Shown here one piece after another: positions 1 through 10,399 of a stretch of 64,000 nucleotides of DNA. The DNA is from Chionis minor. Its lineage: Eukaryota; Chordata; Aves; Charadriiformes; Chionididae. A program made the position numbers and the translations under genes. How positions within the stretch are numbered: the first letter of the stretch is position 1; every line of letters starts with the position of its first letter. Location of the stretch: contig VZSF01010482.1 in assembly GCA_013398295.1 (NCBI GenBank), positions 62,001 to 126,000 on the forward strand. The letters run 5' to 3'. The notes below the pieces were generated by a model, which saw only the letters and a program-made list of their open reading frames with translations, searched no databases and had not been told where the DNA came from.

Positions 1-30
1 CGCTGACACCTCCTCCCCCCCCCCCCCCCN
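1..30. other. Poly-C tract ending in an N (assembly gap)
   Basis: A run of cytosines reaches a single N at position 30. Two other N runs in the window also end poly-C tracts. A lone N inside a homopolymer is typical of a gap of unknown true length, so the real tract length here cannot be trusted. Confidence 0.85.
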
Positions 31-1571
31 GCTGTTACTGTTTGTTAGTGTTTTGTGTTGTAAGAATCTGGGGGAAGAAGACAGGTGCTTCCTGTGTGTT
101 TATCTGGAGTCTGCCACGGCAGGGCTGTGGTCTTAGTGGTATTTGTGATAGTGTTTGTGGGTATTTTAAGGGATGTAGCTAGGTGTTTGGGGGTGTTTTA
201 AGGGATGTAGTAAATTCCCATGTAACAGCACTGGAGAAGCAGGGGCTGTTGCAATATTTTCTCCTTCATCTCAACACCCATTTTAGCTCAGTTCTTAATA
301 AATTAATTAGCTTGGGGGTAAGGTTCCACAGCCCCTCTCTGTGGTGCTCTTGAAAAAGGAGTAGGGTTTTTTGCCTTGACGAATCTCCAAGACAAATGAA
401 CATGCCAAAGACTTTCTTTGGCATGGTCCACGTTCTCCTAGGCCAAACTGGGTTGTGTTGTCACCCAGTCTAAAGCAAATAAAGATCCTCCTGAATAGGT
501 TATGTTTAATTATGTTAACAAAATATAGTAGACTGTGTTTAATATAAATGTCTAACACATGGAAGAACTGATAATGTCTTTTCTTTCTTGTCTGTCTTGG
601 TTTCAGGTAGATGTGAAACAATGATCTGCATTGCATTCAGATGCTCTTTTTTTTCCTGACAATGGCTGGGTGGGTAATGGTGACAGCAGGGAGAACAGTT
701 ATCTTGGAGAAAGGTGTATTCCCTTCAGTCTTCCTTCGGCTTGGTGCGTAGTCATTTTGTTGGGTCCAGTGTCTGTGCCTGTTTGCTGACCCAGCATGCT
801 CCTCATGACAGACCACGCATCCCATTCTCAATTAGAATGCTTTAATGAAATTAATAGCACTGACATAGCTGCATGGTCACGTGCCATTTAAAAGTGGAGC
901 CCTTTCAGAGCAACAGAAAGGGGAAAATCACAGGCTTGGATCTAACTACAGAAAAGGTTGAGAAGATGACCAGAAGGATGCTCTATGCAGGCATGAAGAA
1001 ACTACCATGTGAGGTTTTCTGGGGATGTGCATGGGAAGAATGTTTGGACAGATACTACAAAAGCAGAGAACATCCCTAGCTTGTTGGCCACAAGATGCTT
1101 TGAGGAATGGTGGGAGGAGGTGGTGTTGCCTTCAGGCAGCTCTGAGTCTTTTCAGCAATGGTCACTCAGGCTCTGGACTCAGGCAGTTACCACCTCTCTC
1201 TGGCTGAAGAGGAGGACTGTAGCGCTAGGTAAGAGGAGATTCAAAAGGCAGTGTTTGAGACTTGAAGCTTTTCACTGGTGTCTGGAGGCAATGTTTTAGT
1301 GATAAACATAGACCTGCTGCCAAACTCATACTCAGAATGCCTGTGTGATGTCTGTTGATCCTACCAGGAGACTTCCATCTTCTGTATTTGCTCTGACTAC
1401 CAGACATGTTGTAAGCGTTCAACTTGCATTCTCACCTGTCATACAGGATGCAGCTTGTGTTTGTGTGTGCGGTTATCTCTTATGTAGCAGAACGTTCAGC
1501 CCAGTCTTAGAACTTGTATGAGGACTTTCCATCTAGACCTTGCACTTCACAAGAGTAGGCTGGCAATGTAA
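31..1571. other. Unique non-coding sequence, nothing recognised
   Basis: Mixed-composition DNA with open frames no longer than 109 codons on either strand. The frames overlap each other and none encodes a recognisable domain. A short direct repeat, 'agggatgtag', occurs at about 170-179 and 201-210. I see no repeat family, RNA gene or clear regulatory block. Confidence 0.6.
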
Positions 1572-1665
1572 ACTCAGTTTTACAAAGGAGAGGCCAAACC
1601 GAAGCACAGCACTGTAATTTGCTAAGGGTTAGCAGCAGTTAGCAGAGCCCTGATCTCATCCCTCT
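1572..1665 (+). repeat. Possible ancient MIR/CORE-SINE-like remnant
   Basis: The order of short matches resembles the MIR-type core as I know it: a 'cagttttaca' block, then 'gaagcacag', then 'gtaatttgctaaggg' and 'cagagccctgatct'. In the family these correspond to the ...TTTTACAGATGAGG, GAGGCACAG, TAACTTGCCCAAGG and CAGAGC blocks. The similarity is diffuse, as expected for an amniote-age SINE relic. No flanking target-site duplication is visible. It could be chance resemblance. Confidence 0.35.
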
Positions 1666-2619
1666 CATGTCCCACTCTGCAGAAGTCTTCTTCTCCAGTA
1701 TAACACAGAAGCAAACGAGAGAGAAACCGGTGGAGGCAGAATGGCTGAAGAAGCAACATTGGAGTTGCAAAGAGGATTCTGGCTTTTCTCTATCCTGTCC
1801 GCTGTGAGGAGAGCAGAGCCCAGCCACTCTCTGTACTGTAGGTCAGGTCTTGACACCCCATTTGGATGGGTTGGGAATTGATGCTGGCATCATTTCCTAG
1901 CAGAAAACCCGAGTTCGGCTCTTCCTGAGCGCACTGCAGACGCTTTGAGCACACACTGCAGGTGAGCTGCCACCAGCCAGATGTACAGAAAGGGGGAGGG
2001 TCAGATGGCTCGAGCCACTTAACCCAGGGCTCAAAACCATGCTTCAAGGAAAAGCGCAGAGAAGCGACTCAGAAGAGTTAAAGGAAAAGATGAGAATTTG
2101 AATGCACAGAATCATCGCTCCACCATCCCCACTTTCCCCCATACATGGGCCCTGCACACTCTCTTAAAGGGAGGGGGCTTGTGGACACCTTAGAGGGCAT
2201 TTGCAAACGCCATGTGTCCTCCCGTGTGTTGTCGTCATGTGTGTGTGTGTGTCCCCCGGATTTCTTTTTATTGCCTCACTTCTACCTGTAATGAAAAAAG
2301 GTCCCTGCTGTGGTCAGACTTTGTGTTGTTTGATTTAAGCGCAGATCACAGCGATGAGGGCTTACCAAAGGCCTTTTGTGTGTGTTTAACACTACAGCTG
2401 CCAGGGTAAAGAGAAAACTCAACGGACTAAGCAAGATGGTCTAAATACCAATAAACTCTAAGAGTGATTGGAAGGAGTGGAAACGGGAAAGCCCACAATC
2501 CAGGTAATTAAGCTGTAAAGCTCACAGGGGAAGGGCTGTCACCAAGTCATCTGATGTGGGATGAAGACCAAAGCACGGTGTGATTCTTTGTCTCTTAATC
2601 CCCTCCTCCGCTCCCCAGC
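1666..2619. other. Unique non-coding sequence with a short (TG)n run
   Basis: No gene or repeat family is recognised. The only simple structure is a TG dinucleotide run at about 2237-2252. Sequence from about 2440 onward becomes AT-richer as it approaches the CNE-like block that follows. Confidence 0.55.
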
Positions 2620-3140
2620 ATGTTCTTATTTCCCTATAAAGTCTTTATACGAAAGGTGGAAAAAAATGATTAAAAAAAATCCTGAAGGATAAATCTTGTA
2701 ATTCAGAGCACTGAACAGCTGGTAGTTTAAAGCACAGAACAGCAGTTTAGTGATTAATTTACCTCTTTAAAATGCTGAACAATACAATGCAATAAAATAC
2801 AAAATTTTATTTTGTATGGCCTCCTTCAAACCGACTGTATCCTGGAGCTCTTTCTAAAGTTAAAGTGCAGCTACAGAGTTAAATAATCAGTAATAGCAGA
2901 AGGGAGAGGTATAAAGAGAGATGTGCAAGCAATAAAAGGATCCGCTCTTCAGGAACCCCCCTCCAGTCCATTTAATTTTACTGAAAGAAAGTAGCCTTTG
3001 TGATAATTTTTACATATTGATGGATTTTTGCCTCGCACGCCCTTTCCTTCTTCCATCTTATACGAGGATCTCTGTGTGGCACTTCTGCTGCCGCGGTCGA
3101 CGCTGCCTCGCAGCATCCGTGCGCGGCTGATAGCGCTACA
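2620..3140. promoter_or_regulatory. CNE-like block with a small CpG cluster at its right edge
   Basis: Positions 2640-3010 are AT-rich and full of homeodomain-style cores (TTAAT, TAATTT, GATTAA). They sit within non-repetitive DNA that shows no simple-repeat decay. The block grades into a compact CpG cluster at about 3035-3140 containing GCCGCGGTCGACGC-type sequence and GCGCGG. This combination of AT-rich homeobox-type motifs and an isolated CpG patch is typical of vertebrate developmental enhancers. That is inference from composition only; no alignment was possible. Confidence 0.35.
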
Positions 3141-3555
3141 GGCTATCTCACACTGGGGAGCCCCCAGTTCTCCCCTCGCCCTCTCCCTCTCCCCCCCACC
3201 TTCTGATTAAATGTTACCTTTGGCGGATTGGTTGCCCTGGTACCACCACCAAAGGGGATGCTGCCCTTTTGTCCTATTGCCCCAGACAGAGAATTCCAGC
3301 AACCTGCTATATATTTGCATCTGCCGTTTGTGACCTCTCTGGAGACACTGAGGAATGAAGTTCAGTCCTCTTGCATAGATGGCTGTGACTGACGTGCCGG
3401 TGAAAAAGCGTGTGCGTGTGAGTGTGTGTGCTTACAGAGGGGAGAGATAAGAAAGGTGGAGTGGAAATCAGGCGGATAATGATTTTGGTTATGGGGAGAA
3501 TTGCATTAGTGTGAGGCATACGTGGGCAAATTCATCCCTGGCGTAACATCGCCGA
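3141..3555. other. Non-coding linker with pyrimidine-rich and GT-rich stretches
   Basis: A CT-rich tract lies at about 3170-3200 and a degenerate GT-rich tract at about 3408-3432. Nothing in it resembles a gene. It separates two CNE-like blocks. Confidence 0.5.
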
Positions 3556-4160
3556 GCTCCCAGAGACAACATCGGGGATTCATTTTACCCATGAAAATAA
3601 GGAGCCAGTCTACCCTCATTTGTCAAGCACCGCAGCACAAAGCAAAGGCGTGAAGAGCCCTGGCTGGAGTGGGAGCGGAGGGTTCTCTGCATGTTTTGGG
3701 AACCCTTCACATCTGCAGCGTTCAGCTGTCCTGAAGTAGTGCTCTGCCTGTCCCTGTTCTTCTTCTGCTGGGTAATAATACGGGAGTTAGTTAGCAGACA
3801 GATGCTAAACCCGCTCTTACTGCATTTAGCATTTCAGAATAATGAATAGATTTGCAAATGATGTTTCAAGGCTGCTTCTTTTTCAAACAATGGCATCGCT
3901 AATGTTCCCAGCTCCTTTGACTTTGCAATTGTCTTTTCCAAACAGTAAAATGTTACAATTAGCTTTCTGGGGAGGGCAGAGAGGAAATGTCATTTTAAAG
4001 TAGTTCCAAGAAGTGCCTTTTATAGGGAGAAGTATGTGCCGATAAACTACTCGCCTAATCCCCCTGCTGAGTCACACCGAGCTGGTGGCCCCGCTCTTAA
4101 TTTACACCCGTGTCATTTGAGAGCTGCCCTCCTCCTGGAGTGATTTCATCCCTGGTGGGC
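3556..4160. promoter_or_regulatory. CNE-like block upstream of a CpG island
   Basis: Non-repetitive sequence rich in AT motifs, including TTAGCATTT, GAATAATGAATA, TTTGCAAATGATG and CTTAATTTACAC. CTGAGTCACAC at about 4068 contains an AP-1-like TGAGTCA. The block runs directly into the CpG island beginning near 4160. Its character resembles deeply conserved developmental enhancers rather than neutral intergenic DNA. This is inferred from composition, so confidence is limited. Confidence 0.35.
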
Positions 4161-4633
4161 TTTTACCCCAGGGCCGACGAGCTCCAAGGCTGGTCCTGAC
4201 ACGACGAAGGCAAGGCTGCCAGCTTAACACGCGGCGTGGCGTGGCATTTGCCCCAACTCTTAGGCATCCAGCCTCAAATTGTTGACGAATGTCGTCCCGG
4301 GGATTTGAAGGTCACCCTCCCTAGAGCAAAGCGCACGATGCTGCAGCCAGCAGTGGAAAAGGCACCTTGCACTTTTCGAAAAGCCGAGCGGCGTTCGCCT
4401 CTTTTGCTCTTGGGCGCTCGCTCTCCTCCAACCGATCTTTACTATGGATCTCATTCCCACTACATTGCAGTGCCCCGAAACCGCATCCGGCAGCGCGAGG
4501 AGGCTCGCCACCCCTTCAAGCATGATAAACTCTTGATTGCTTCCCCGAAGCTCTAATGAGCCCGCGTGGGCTGGGTGTGATGGAGAGCTGCCGGAGCCGC
4601 GTCGTGCGGTGAAGAGGGGGCTGCCCTTCCTCC

Positions 4634-4659
4634 GGAGGAGGAGGAGGAGGAGGAGGAAG
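4634..4659. repeat. (GGA)n triplet microsatellite
   Basis: About eight GGA triplets in tandem inside the CpG island. On the opposite strand the repeat is CCT/TCC. It accounts for the poly-Arg, poly-Glu and poly-Pro strings in the open frames that cross it. Confidence 0.9.
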
Positions 4660-4920
4660 AGAGGGAAGAGGAGCCGCGGGATCGAAACCCGCCATGAGCC
4701 CGGGCTCGCTTGCTTTTCCGCTCGCATAGCAAGATCCTTGTAAATGCCCCAGCGACAACCCAAAGGGCGACAAGGGCCGGAAAGAGCGGCGCTTCCCCCC
4801 GCGGCCGGCGGAGCTCCGGTGGACTCCCCCCCGCCCCGGCAGCCCTCCCCGCCCGCCGACCCCGCTCCCGCGCTGCCAGGCGCAGCGGAGCATCCCTGCA
4901 TCCTTCTCAGGAACATCCAC

Positions 4921-4965
4921 ACACGCACACCCCCCCCACACGCACACCCCCCCACACCCCCCCCC
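4921..4965. repeat. 17-bp-period C-rich/AC tandem repeat
   Basis: Two near-identical units consist of an ACACGCACAC head followed by a C run (heads at 4921 and 4938), followed by a shortened third unit from about 4954. It lies at the downstream shoulder of the CpG island. Such tracts are length-unstable and prone to assembly error. Confidence 0.8.
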
Positions 4966-5054
4966 GCGGCGCTCCGGGGCTGCGCGGAGCGGAGCGCGAT
5001 GCTTTATCGCGCCTCTGCGTGAGCCAGACTGAAAGGTTGCGGCAAGGGTGGGAC

Positions 5055-5420
5055 GTTTTAATGATTGGTTGGCACAAGGCAGCGCTTATCTCTTTAAGAA
5101 ATGGAAATGAGGTCTAATTAGCATATACTGGTTGCAATTAGCATATAAGTCCCGTTCGGGGACTTGGAGGAAGGAAAAGGACCAGGCAGCAACTTAATGG
5201 GATTTTATTAGACGAAATTAGCCGCCACTGAACAGTCATAAAAATATCTAAATTATTAGTAGCTCTGCAATTTATTGTGAGTGCTTTCCGGACATGCTAA
5301 TATCTATTGGGTCTGCATCGTGCCTGCTAATCACAAAAACAAACTGTGAGACAAGTATAATCTATCTACTGTACATTGTTATGCTATTGTAGGCGCAATA
5401 TGACAGCTCTATACGGATAC
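5055..5420. promoter_or_regulatory. Strongly CNE-like block flanking the CpG island
   Basis: An abrupt switch from CpG-rich to AT-rich sequence. It contains an inverted CCAAT (5064-5068), a TTTAAG run, and two exact copies of AATTAGCATATA (5116-5127 and 5136-5147). Many further homeodomain cores follow (TTATTAG, AAATTAGCC, AAATTATTAG, GCTAATATC, GCTAATCAC). No repeat or simple-sequence decay is present. I judge it one of the best candidate conserved enhancer or promoter-proximal elements here. Conservation itself was not tested. Confidence 0.45.
5116..5147 (+). promoter_or_regulatory. Paired AATTAGCATATA motif, 20 bp apart
   Basis: The same 12-mer occurs at 5116-5127 and 5136-5147. The start-to-start distance of 20 bp is close to two helical turns, so bound factors would face the same side of the DNA. 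The core TAATTAGCAT combines a homeodomain site with an octamer-like half. This suggests a cooperative homeobox or POU site; the factor is unknown. Confidence 0.45.
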
Positions 5421-6589
5421 GTATGTGTGTGCGCGCCCCTTGCGTGGAGGGGTACATTTTTGCTAATGCCTTATGAGTTATGTAAATGGCATACATTCCA
5501 GCAAAATGACAAACTGGTCTCTAGAGAAACAATCTCACCTATAATATGGGGGGGGGGGGGGGAGAAGAGGAGGCTGAGGCATACGGCTTTTGTTGAGTCA
5601 GAATGAAATGCAAAACCCCTATAGTCATGGCAATCACATGCATTCAGAGGCCAGAAGAAAAGCCCTTCTGTATAAGACGGTGATCTCTAGAGACAAAAAG
5701 GATATAAAAAACCCCACTCAAATATATGTTTTTTTAACACATCCATGCTTTCCTTCATCCTCGCACAGGTTAGATGCTCTTTTTAATGAGCACCAACTAC
5801 AATAGCCACCTTAGGTGGGGTCCAGTTATTGTCTCTTTCTCCAGATGTGATCAGCTGGGAGTGGATGCTGTGAAAGTGAGGTGGTAAAGAATCAGCATTT
5901 TTAATTTACAGTGAGAGGTCAGGCAGAGTGATCCAAGATAGGATCTGACGGAAAGTTTGCTACAAAGAAAAAAATCACAGTTATGAGAATAATTATACTG
6001 TTCTAGCCAAGCTCCTTGCTCAGTATTTGAAGAAAAAAGTGGTTCCTGCAAGCCTTTTCTATTGAACATGTGCCAATGTAGAACTTCTGGGCTGAGTCCA
6101 GTAGAAACTTAGCTAACCTGTAGGTGTGGATGCTGTGGCACTGGGAGTGGGATGACACCAAGGATTAGCCTGGTCTTTTTATGAAACTCAGTGTACTTAT
6201 CCCATTGACAGGACCAGCATGAGCTCTTAACACCTGGTCATGGCTGTTTTCACTGCAAGAAGGTCCAAAGGACAACCCAGGGGAATGCTGTGATGCACCC
6301 TTTAGGGTCTGGCTCCTTGTGTTAATTTATAAGTGGTGCACTTTGTTGTATTATATATGCAAGTAACTCCATAAACAAAGATCAGGTTTGTCTCAGGTTG
6401 GCAAAAGAATTGTAGAGGCTAATTTCACACAAGCTAATAAGGTTAAAAAAAACCCCAACAGGTAAAAGTAATTTTAAAAGGCTGGTATAGCCCACCCAGC
6501 CTCCCATTTTGGAGTGGGATTTGGAACAACTTCTGCATTTCATCTGTTTGATATGTTCAGAGCATGGTGAGTGTCTCTGAAATGTTGAC
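5421..6589. other. Unique non-coding sequence with a G15 homopolymer
   Basis: No gene or repeat family is recognised. A run of 15 guanines occupies 5548-5562, which is a likely polymerase-slippage and sequencing-error site. All frames are below 80 codons. Confidence 0.55.
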
Positions 6590-6830
6590 TGTGGTGCCTG
6601 ATGAGGAGTCCAATTTACATATTCTCAATTTAATCTAAAGTAGGTGCTAATTGATTACTGCTGAATGTCAGCACGCTCTGATTATCTGTTCAAGATGCTC
6701 TGGAAGAGAAAAAAACCTACAACCTGCAAGTGGGAAGGAGGGGGCGGTTGAATTCAGTATGCCACGGAAAGACTGTTTGCTTTTACCTGATATTATATAA
6801 AGGTTTTAATTACCCAGGCCTGAGGCTGTT
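6590..6830. promoter_or_regulatory. Short CNE-like block
   Basis: AT-rich motif-dense sequence with CAATTTACATATTC, CAATTTAATC, GCTAATTGATTAC and CTGATTATC, plus TTTTAATTACC near 6804. Two TAATTG/TGATTA homeodomain-type cores sit within 15 bp. The identification rests on composition alone. Confidence 0.3.
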
Positions 6831-9353
6831 GAGTGACTGCTGCTTTGTCATGTCCTTCCAAGGCAAATGAGACAGATACAGGATTGTCCTTGCTTTCTGT
6901 CCTGGATGATTTTTCTCAAACTAGACATCTCTTCTACGGGGTTTTGTTCTCATCTCCTCCCAACCTGTCCGTAACAGCTTCAGACTTCGACCCTGAATTT
7001 CCTTTCCCTGACTTTGAAGGCACAGTATGAGGTCAGAGAAGGAAGGTCAGGTTTACATTTAATATACCATGCTGGATTTCAAGAGACGAGCCATGAATCT
7101 CACCAGCGATGAGATTTGGGACTGGCAGGAAAGCAGTCTACAGACTGATCCTAGCTCTGCATGCAACTTGGGCCAAATCCCGTATCTTCTTTAAATCTCA
7201 GATTCCTCTCTCATGACTTGACTGCCCCTTCTTTGTAGGCAGCAAGGACTATCTCTCACCATGTTGTTGTACAGGGCTTATCATAAGGAAGCCTTGACAC
7301 ATAGGCTGATGTAATACTACTCATCAGACATTTCCAGACAGGTGCATTACAGCTTTTTACTCTCATACCTTATACATTATTTTGGGACGCTCCTTTTGCT
7401 GAGACCTGAGCTTTTGGGGTTGGCTTGTTTGGTTTTGGTGAGCTTTCTTATCTGGGCACCGAGCCCAGCTTTAATTTGTTTACCTACTTTGTAAGCATGC
7501 CAGATTCTGTACCTGGAGGTTAGCATCTATCTATTATTTAAATAAATACCTACACTCTGCATGAGGAATAGGTCACCACAAACAAAAATTTTAAAAAGCT
7601 GCTAGATGTAGTGAGGAGATGCTCTCTTACTGTTTCTTTTTTTTTCTTTTTTTCCGTTCTTTTTTGTGGCTGGCTACAATTAAGTAGCAAATTGCTGCTT
7701 CTCTGGATCGCGATCAGATTAATCAACAACACTCTAGCGAGGCCATTTTTTCCTGGTTCATTCTTGGTATGTGGGGCTATTTCCCCAGTAGAAGTACCTT
7801 CCAGTTTAAATCCTGTCATGCAGAAAGCTTTTTCTTCATGTATGCTCTCCCCCTGTGGTTTCCACAGGAGCTCTGCCCTCCAGCTTTTCCAATTCAGCAT
7901 TCACGGTATGAACTTGTGTGTTTGGGAACCTGCCAGGGGATGGGGAGCTGAGGCAGCAGCCAGTGCTGTGTGGAAGTGTTGTGTTTTTTATTTCTTTTGA
8001 GCAGTTAATCTGCATTAGATTGCCCGGCTCCTGTTATGCATCTCTGACACGGATAAAGGACTGTGTAAGAAATGCTGTCATTAAGAAATTTTGCTTTCTG
8101 TTAGTGCCGTTAAGGTCTGAATGCTTGAACGCTGTTCAGCGATGTCAAGTAGTGGCTTTAAAACTATTTAATTTTTTTTTTTTTAAATACTGCAGTACTT
8201 TGACTTCCTCCCATGCATGCTTTTTCGATACGCTTCGGTCTATCCCAAACACTTGTCTGTCTGCTTCCAGCTCCTTCCAGTCCCCCCTAGATGGACCAAC
8301 CCATGTTGTCTAGCGCCCAGCAAAAAGTATTGCTGCGTCCCAAAGCCCAGCAAAGCCAGCCCTGATCCTCTCCAGAGCTATCCCACAAATTTCCCCAGTG
8401 GCAGGTTTTTGCACCCTGTCTCTTCCTCACTGCCTGCTTGTCTCCTCCCATTTCCTCCCCAGCTCCACGGTTCCTGTCCGCTGGGTGGCCTGGGTGCCTG
8501 CTGCCTCTCACCCCCACGCTAGCCAGCAGGGCTGGGCTTTCCCCAGGGGAAATGAAATGCAATCATGCCTGCTGTAGCTTTGTTCCTGTCCCCGCTCAGC
8601 CCAGCAGATGAGGAGGATGAGCCAGCCCTCACAAGGAGGGTACACCTCCACCCCGGTTACAGCCTTTGGTCCCACTCTCCTCTGTCTTCCAGTAACGCAA
8701 AGCCGCCGGAGTTGGGAGAGCCAGGAGAAGAGGTGAGGTGAAGGCTAGGTAGTGTTTCTCCAGCCCTTCCTCCCTCCTTCTCTCCCCATCCTCAGCTTTG
8801 TGCCTCTTCTCCTTGGTGATCTGCCCCCAGTTTGAGACCGGTGTCTTTAGAAGGACCCCAGAGAAGGAAGCACTGGCCCGGCAGCCCTGGGCACAAGGGC
8901 AGAATGGCTGGGGGGCCTGGAGGAACCCTCGTGCTTCCTCTGCCCTCTCAACCATGAGCAGCATGCTGACAAGGGTACATGTCCCACATCAGGGGTCACT
9001 TCTCAAATACAGCAGAAATGTGCAAGATGTTTTCTGAAGTCATTTTCCTACTTTCCTTCTGGAACTTATTCCCCTTCAGCAGGGACCAAGCCCTGTGGAT
9101 CAGGGCTCAGCCTTGGCAGGCACAGGAGGAGCTCCGCTCATCCTGGCTGTTCCTTCACGCAGGCAGGGCATCCCGCCTCTGTCCCTTTGGCTGGGCCATG
9201 AGACACCCCGTGTCTCCACGCACTGCCCCCACCTTTCCTCGCTTTTCATTTTCTCCTTTTATTTCCACCCCTCTTCTCTGCCGTTACCTCTCATTTGCCG
9301 ATTGCCCGTGCGCAACGCTGCCCTTCCCTCAGCCCCCTCCGACCCGCCCGTCT
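6831..9353. other. Non-coding sequence, partly pyrimidine-rich
   Basis: No gene is recognised; the longest frames are below 135 codons and low-complexity. T-rich tracts lie at about 7636-7665 and 8170-8184. The stretch 8260-8540 and the approach to 9350 are strongly C/T-rich. The segment at 7160-7320 is listed separately as a possible ancient repeat. Confidence 0.5.
7155..7320 (+). repeat. Possible ancient SINE/LINE relic
   Basis: The order of short phrases is 'aacttgggccaaatcc', 'tcttctttaaatctcag', 'attcctctctcatg', then 'gttgttgtacagggctta'. It resembles the TTGGGCAAGTC...CTCAGTTTCC...TGTACAG... arrangement of old tetrapod CORE-type SINE remnants. The match is loose and from memory of the family, so it may be coincidental. 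Confidence 0.25.
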
Positions 9354-9402
9354 CCCCTGCGGAGCCCCCCCCCCCCCCCCCCCCNNCCCTGCGGAGCCCC
9401 CG
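9354..9402. other. Poly-C assembly gap with duplicated flank
   Basis: A long C run ends in two Ns (9385-9386). The 15-base sequence immediately left of and entering the C run (from 9355) is repeated immediately right of the Ns (9387-9401). The same flank on both sides of a gap indicates that two overlapping contig ends were joined without merging. The local sequence is therefore probably artefactually duplicated. Confidence 0.8.
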
Positions 9403-9449
9403 CCGCCCCCCTCCTCCCCCATGCCCAGCACCTCCCCAAAGCCCCCTCT

Positions 9450-10330
9450 CTTCTTTGGGCCCCTTTGTTCTTACAGTTGTCTGTCAGCTGGGCCCTCATT
9501 TCGAAAGCAAATCAAAGGCAGTCTGCTGCGAGAAAATGGAGAAGTGGCGAAATGACTGGGGATAGGAGGGAGCTGGGATTAGAAAACCCCATGTTTGTTT
9601 TCTCTCTCTCTTTCTTTTTCTGGTTTTGGCTCCGGTAGTGCCAGAGTGGTAAGCTGTGTAAATTCTTCTTTTCTCATCCTAAAGAAAGACCAGTGCCTGT
9701 TTTATGTCCGAGAAAAGCATTCCAGCAAAAATGGGAGCACGCTATATATTTTGGTTGTAAAATGCTGCATTAGAAGAATTAATACAAATTTCAATGCCGA
9801 GCTGAAGATTTCAACAAATACTAGGCAGGAATTGCTGGAAAGCATAATTAATAATTAGTTATTATCCTACAACTATCACAATAATTAATGCGCACTGTTT
9901 CGCTTCACCGGTTTTTTTCAAAATATTTGATTATTTCTGCCTTCACGGTGCGAATTTCAGGTGGTGAAAATGAGTTGCTTTGCACCGGTAGATCTCCTGA
10001 ATATGCAATGAAGAAACCCGCAGCAGGCAGGAGCCCCAGCCAAGGCGGAAGATGAGACGGTGAGCTGGGAAACAAAGGTGAAGGAGAGAGGCAATGAAAG
10101 CGAAGCGTTTCGTACAATAGCTAAAATACAAATCTCGGGAGACTTAAAGATATTGCATGAACATCAATTTCGCATGCCTATTGTCTGAGTGGTATTAGCC
10201 TGCGTAGGACTCGCCGCCCCCCTTCCTCTCCGCGAGGGGAGCATCATGGCAAATCAGGAAATAGCATAATTGAATCAGCTCCAGCACATGACAGGGCTTA
10301 AAACCCGCCTGGACGAGGCCCTGAAATGAC
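9450..10330. promoter_or_regulatory. Long CNE-like block
   Basis: The core at about 9700-10000 is unusually dense in homeodomain-type motifs, for example GAATTAATAC, CATAATTAATAATTAG, CAATAATTAATGCG and GAATATGCAATG. It also contains GCACCGGTAGATC and a CACCGGTTTT element. The sequence is non-repetitive and unlike the neutral DNA around it. The right part (10130-10330) carries TAAAGATATTGCATG and CATAATTGAATCAGC. I infer a conserved developmental enhancer; no alignment is available. Confidence 0.42.
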
Positions 10331-10399
10331 CACATATCACAAGCACCTTGGCATCCCTCCTTCCCTTCCCTCCCACCCCCCACCCCCCCATCAAATTAC

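Larger units (their letters stand above)
4160..5050. promoter_or_regulatory. CpG island (candidate promoter, strand unknown)
   Basis: CpG dinucleotides are dense from about 4170 to 5010 (for example around 4375-4410, 4475-4510, 4670-4730 and 4780-4870), while the flanks are CpG-poor and AT-rich. A GGA triplet run lies at 4634-4659, and an A/C-C-rich tandem at 4921-4965. An inverted CCAAT box (ATTGG) follows at 5064-5068. Unmethylated islands like this usually mark promoters or polycomb-bound developmental regulatory DNA. Open frames of 231 and 143 codons cross it on the minus strand and several on the plus strand. They overlap one another and are low-complexity, so I do not call a coding exon. 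A first non-coding exon is possible but cannot be shown. Confidence 0.7.

Noticed and set aside
4260..4955. 231-codon open frame, minus strand
   Set aside because: Spans the CpG island, the GGA repeat and the C-rich tandem. The product is low-complexity and several equally long frames overlap in other phases.
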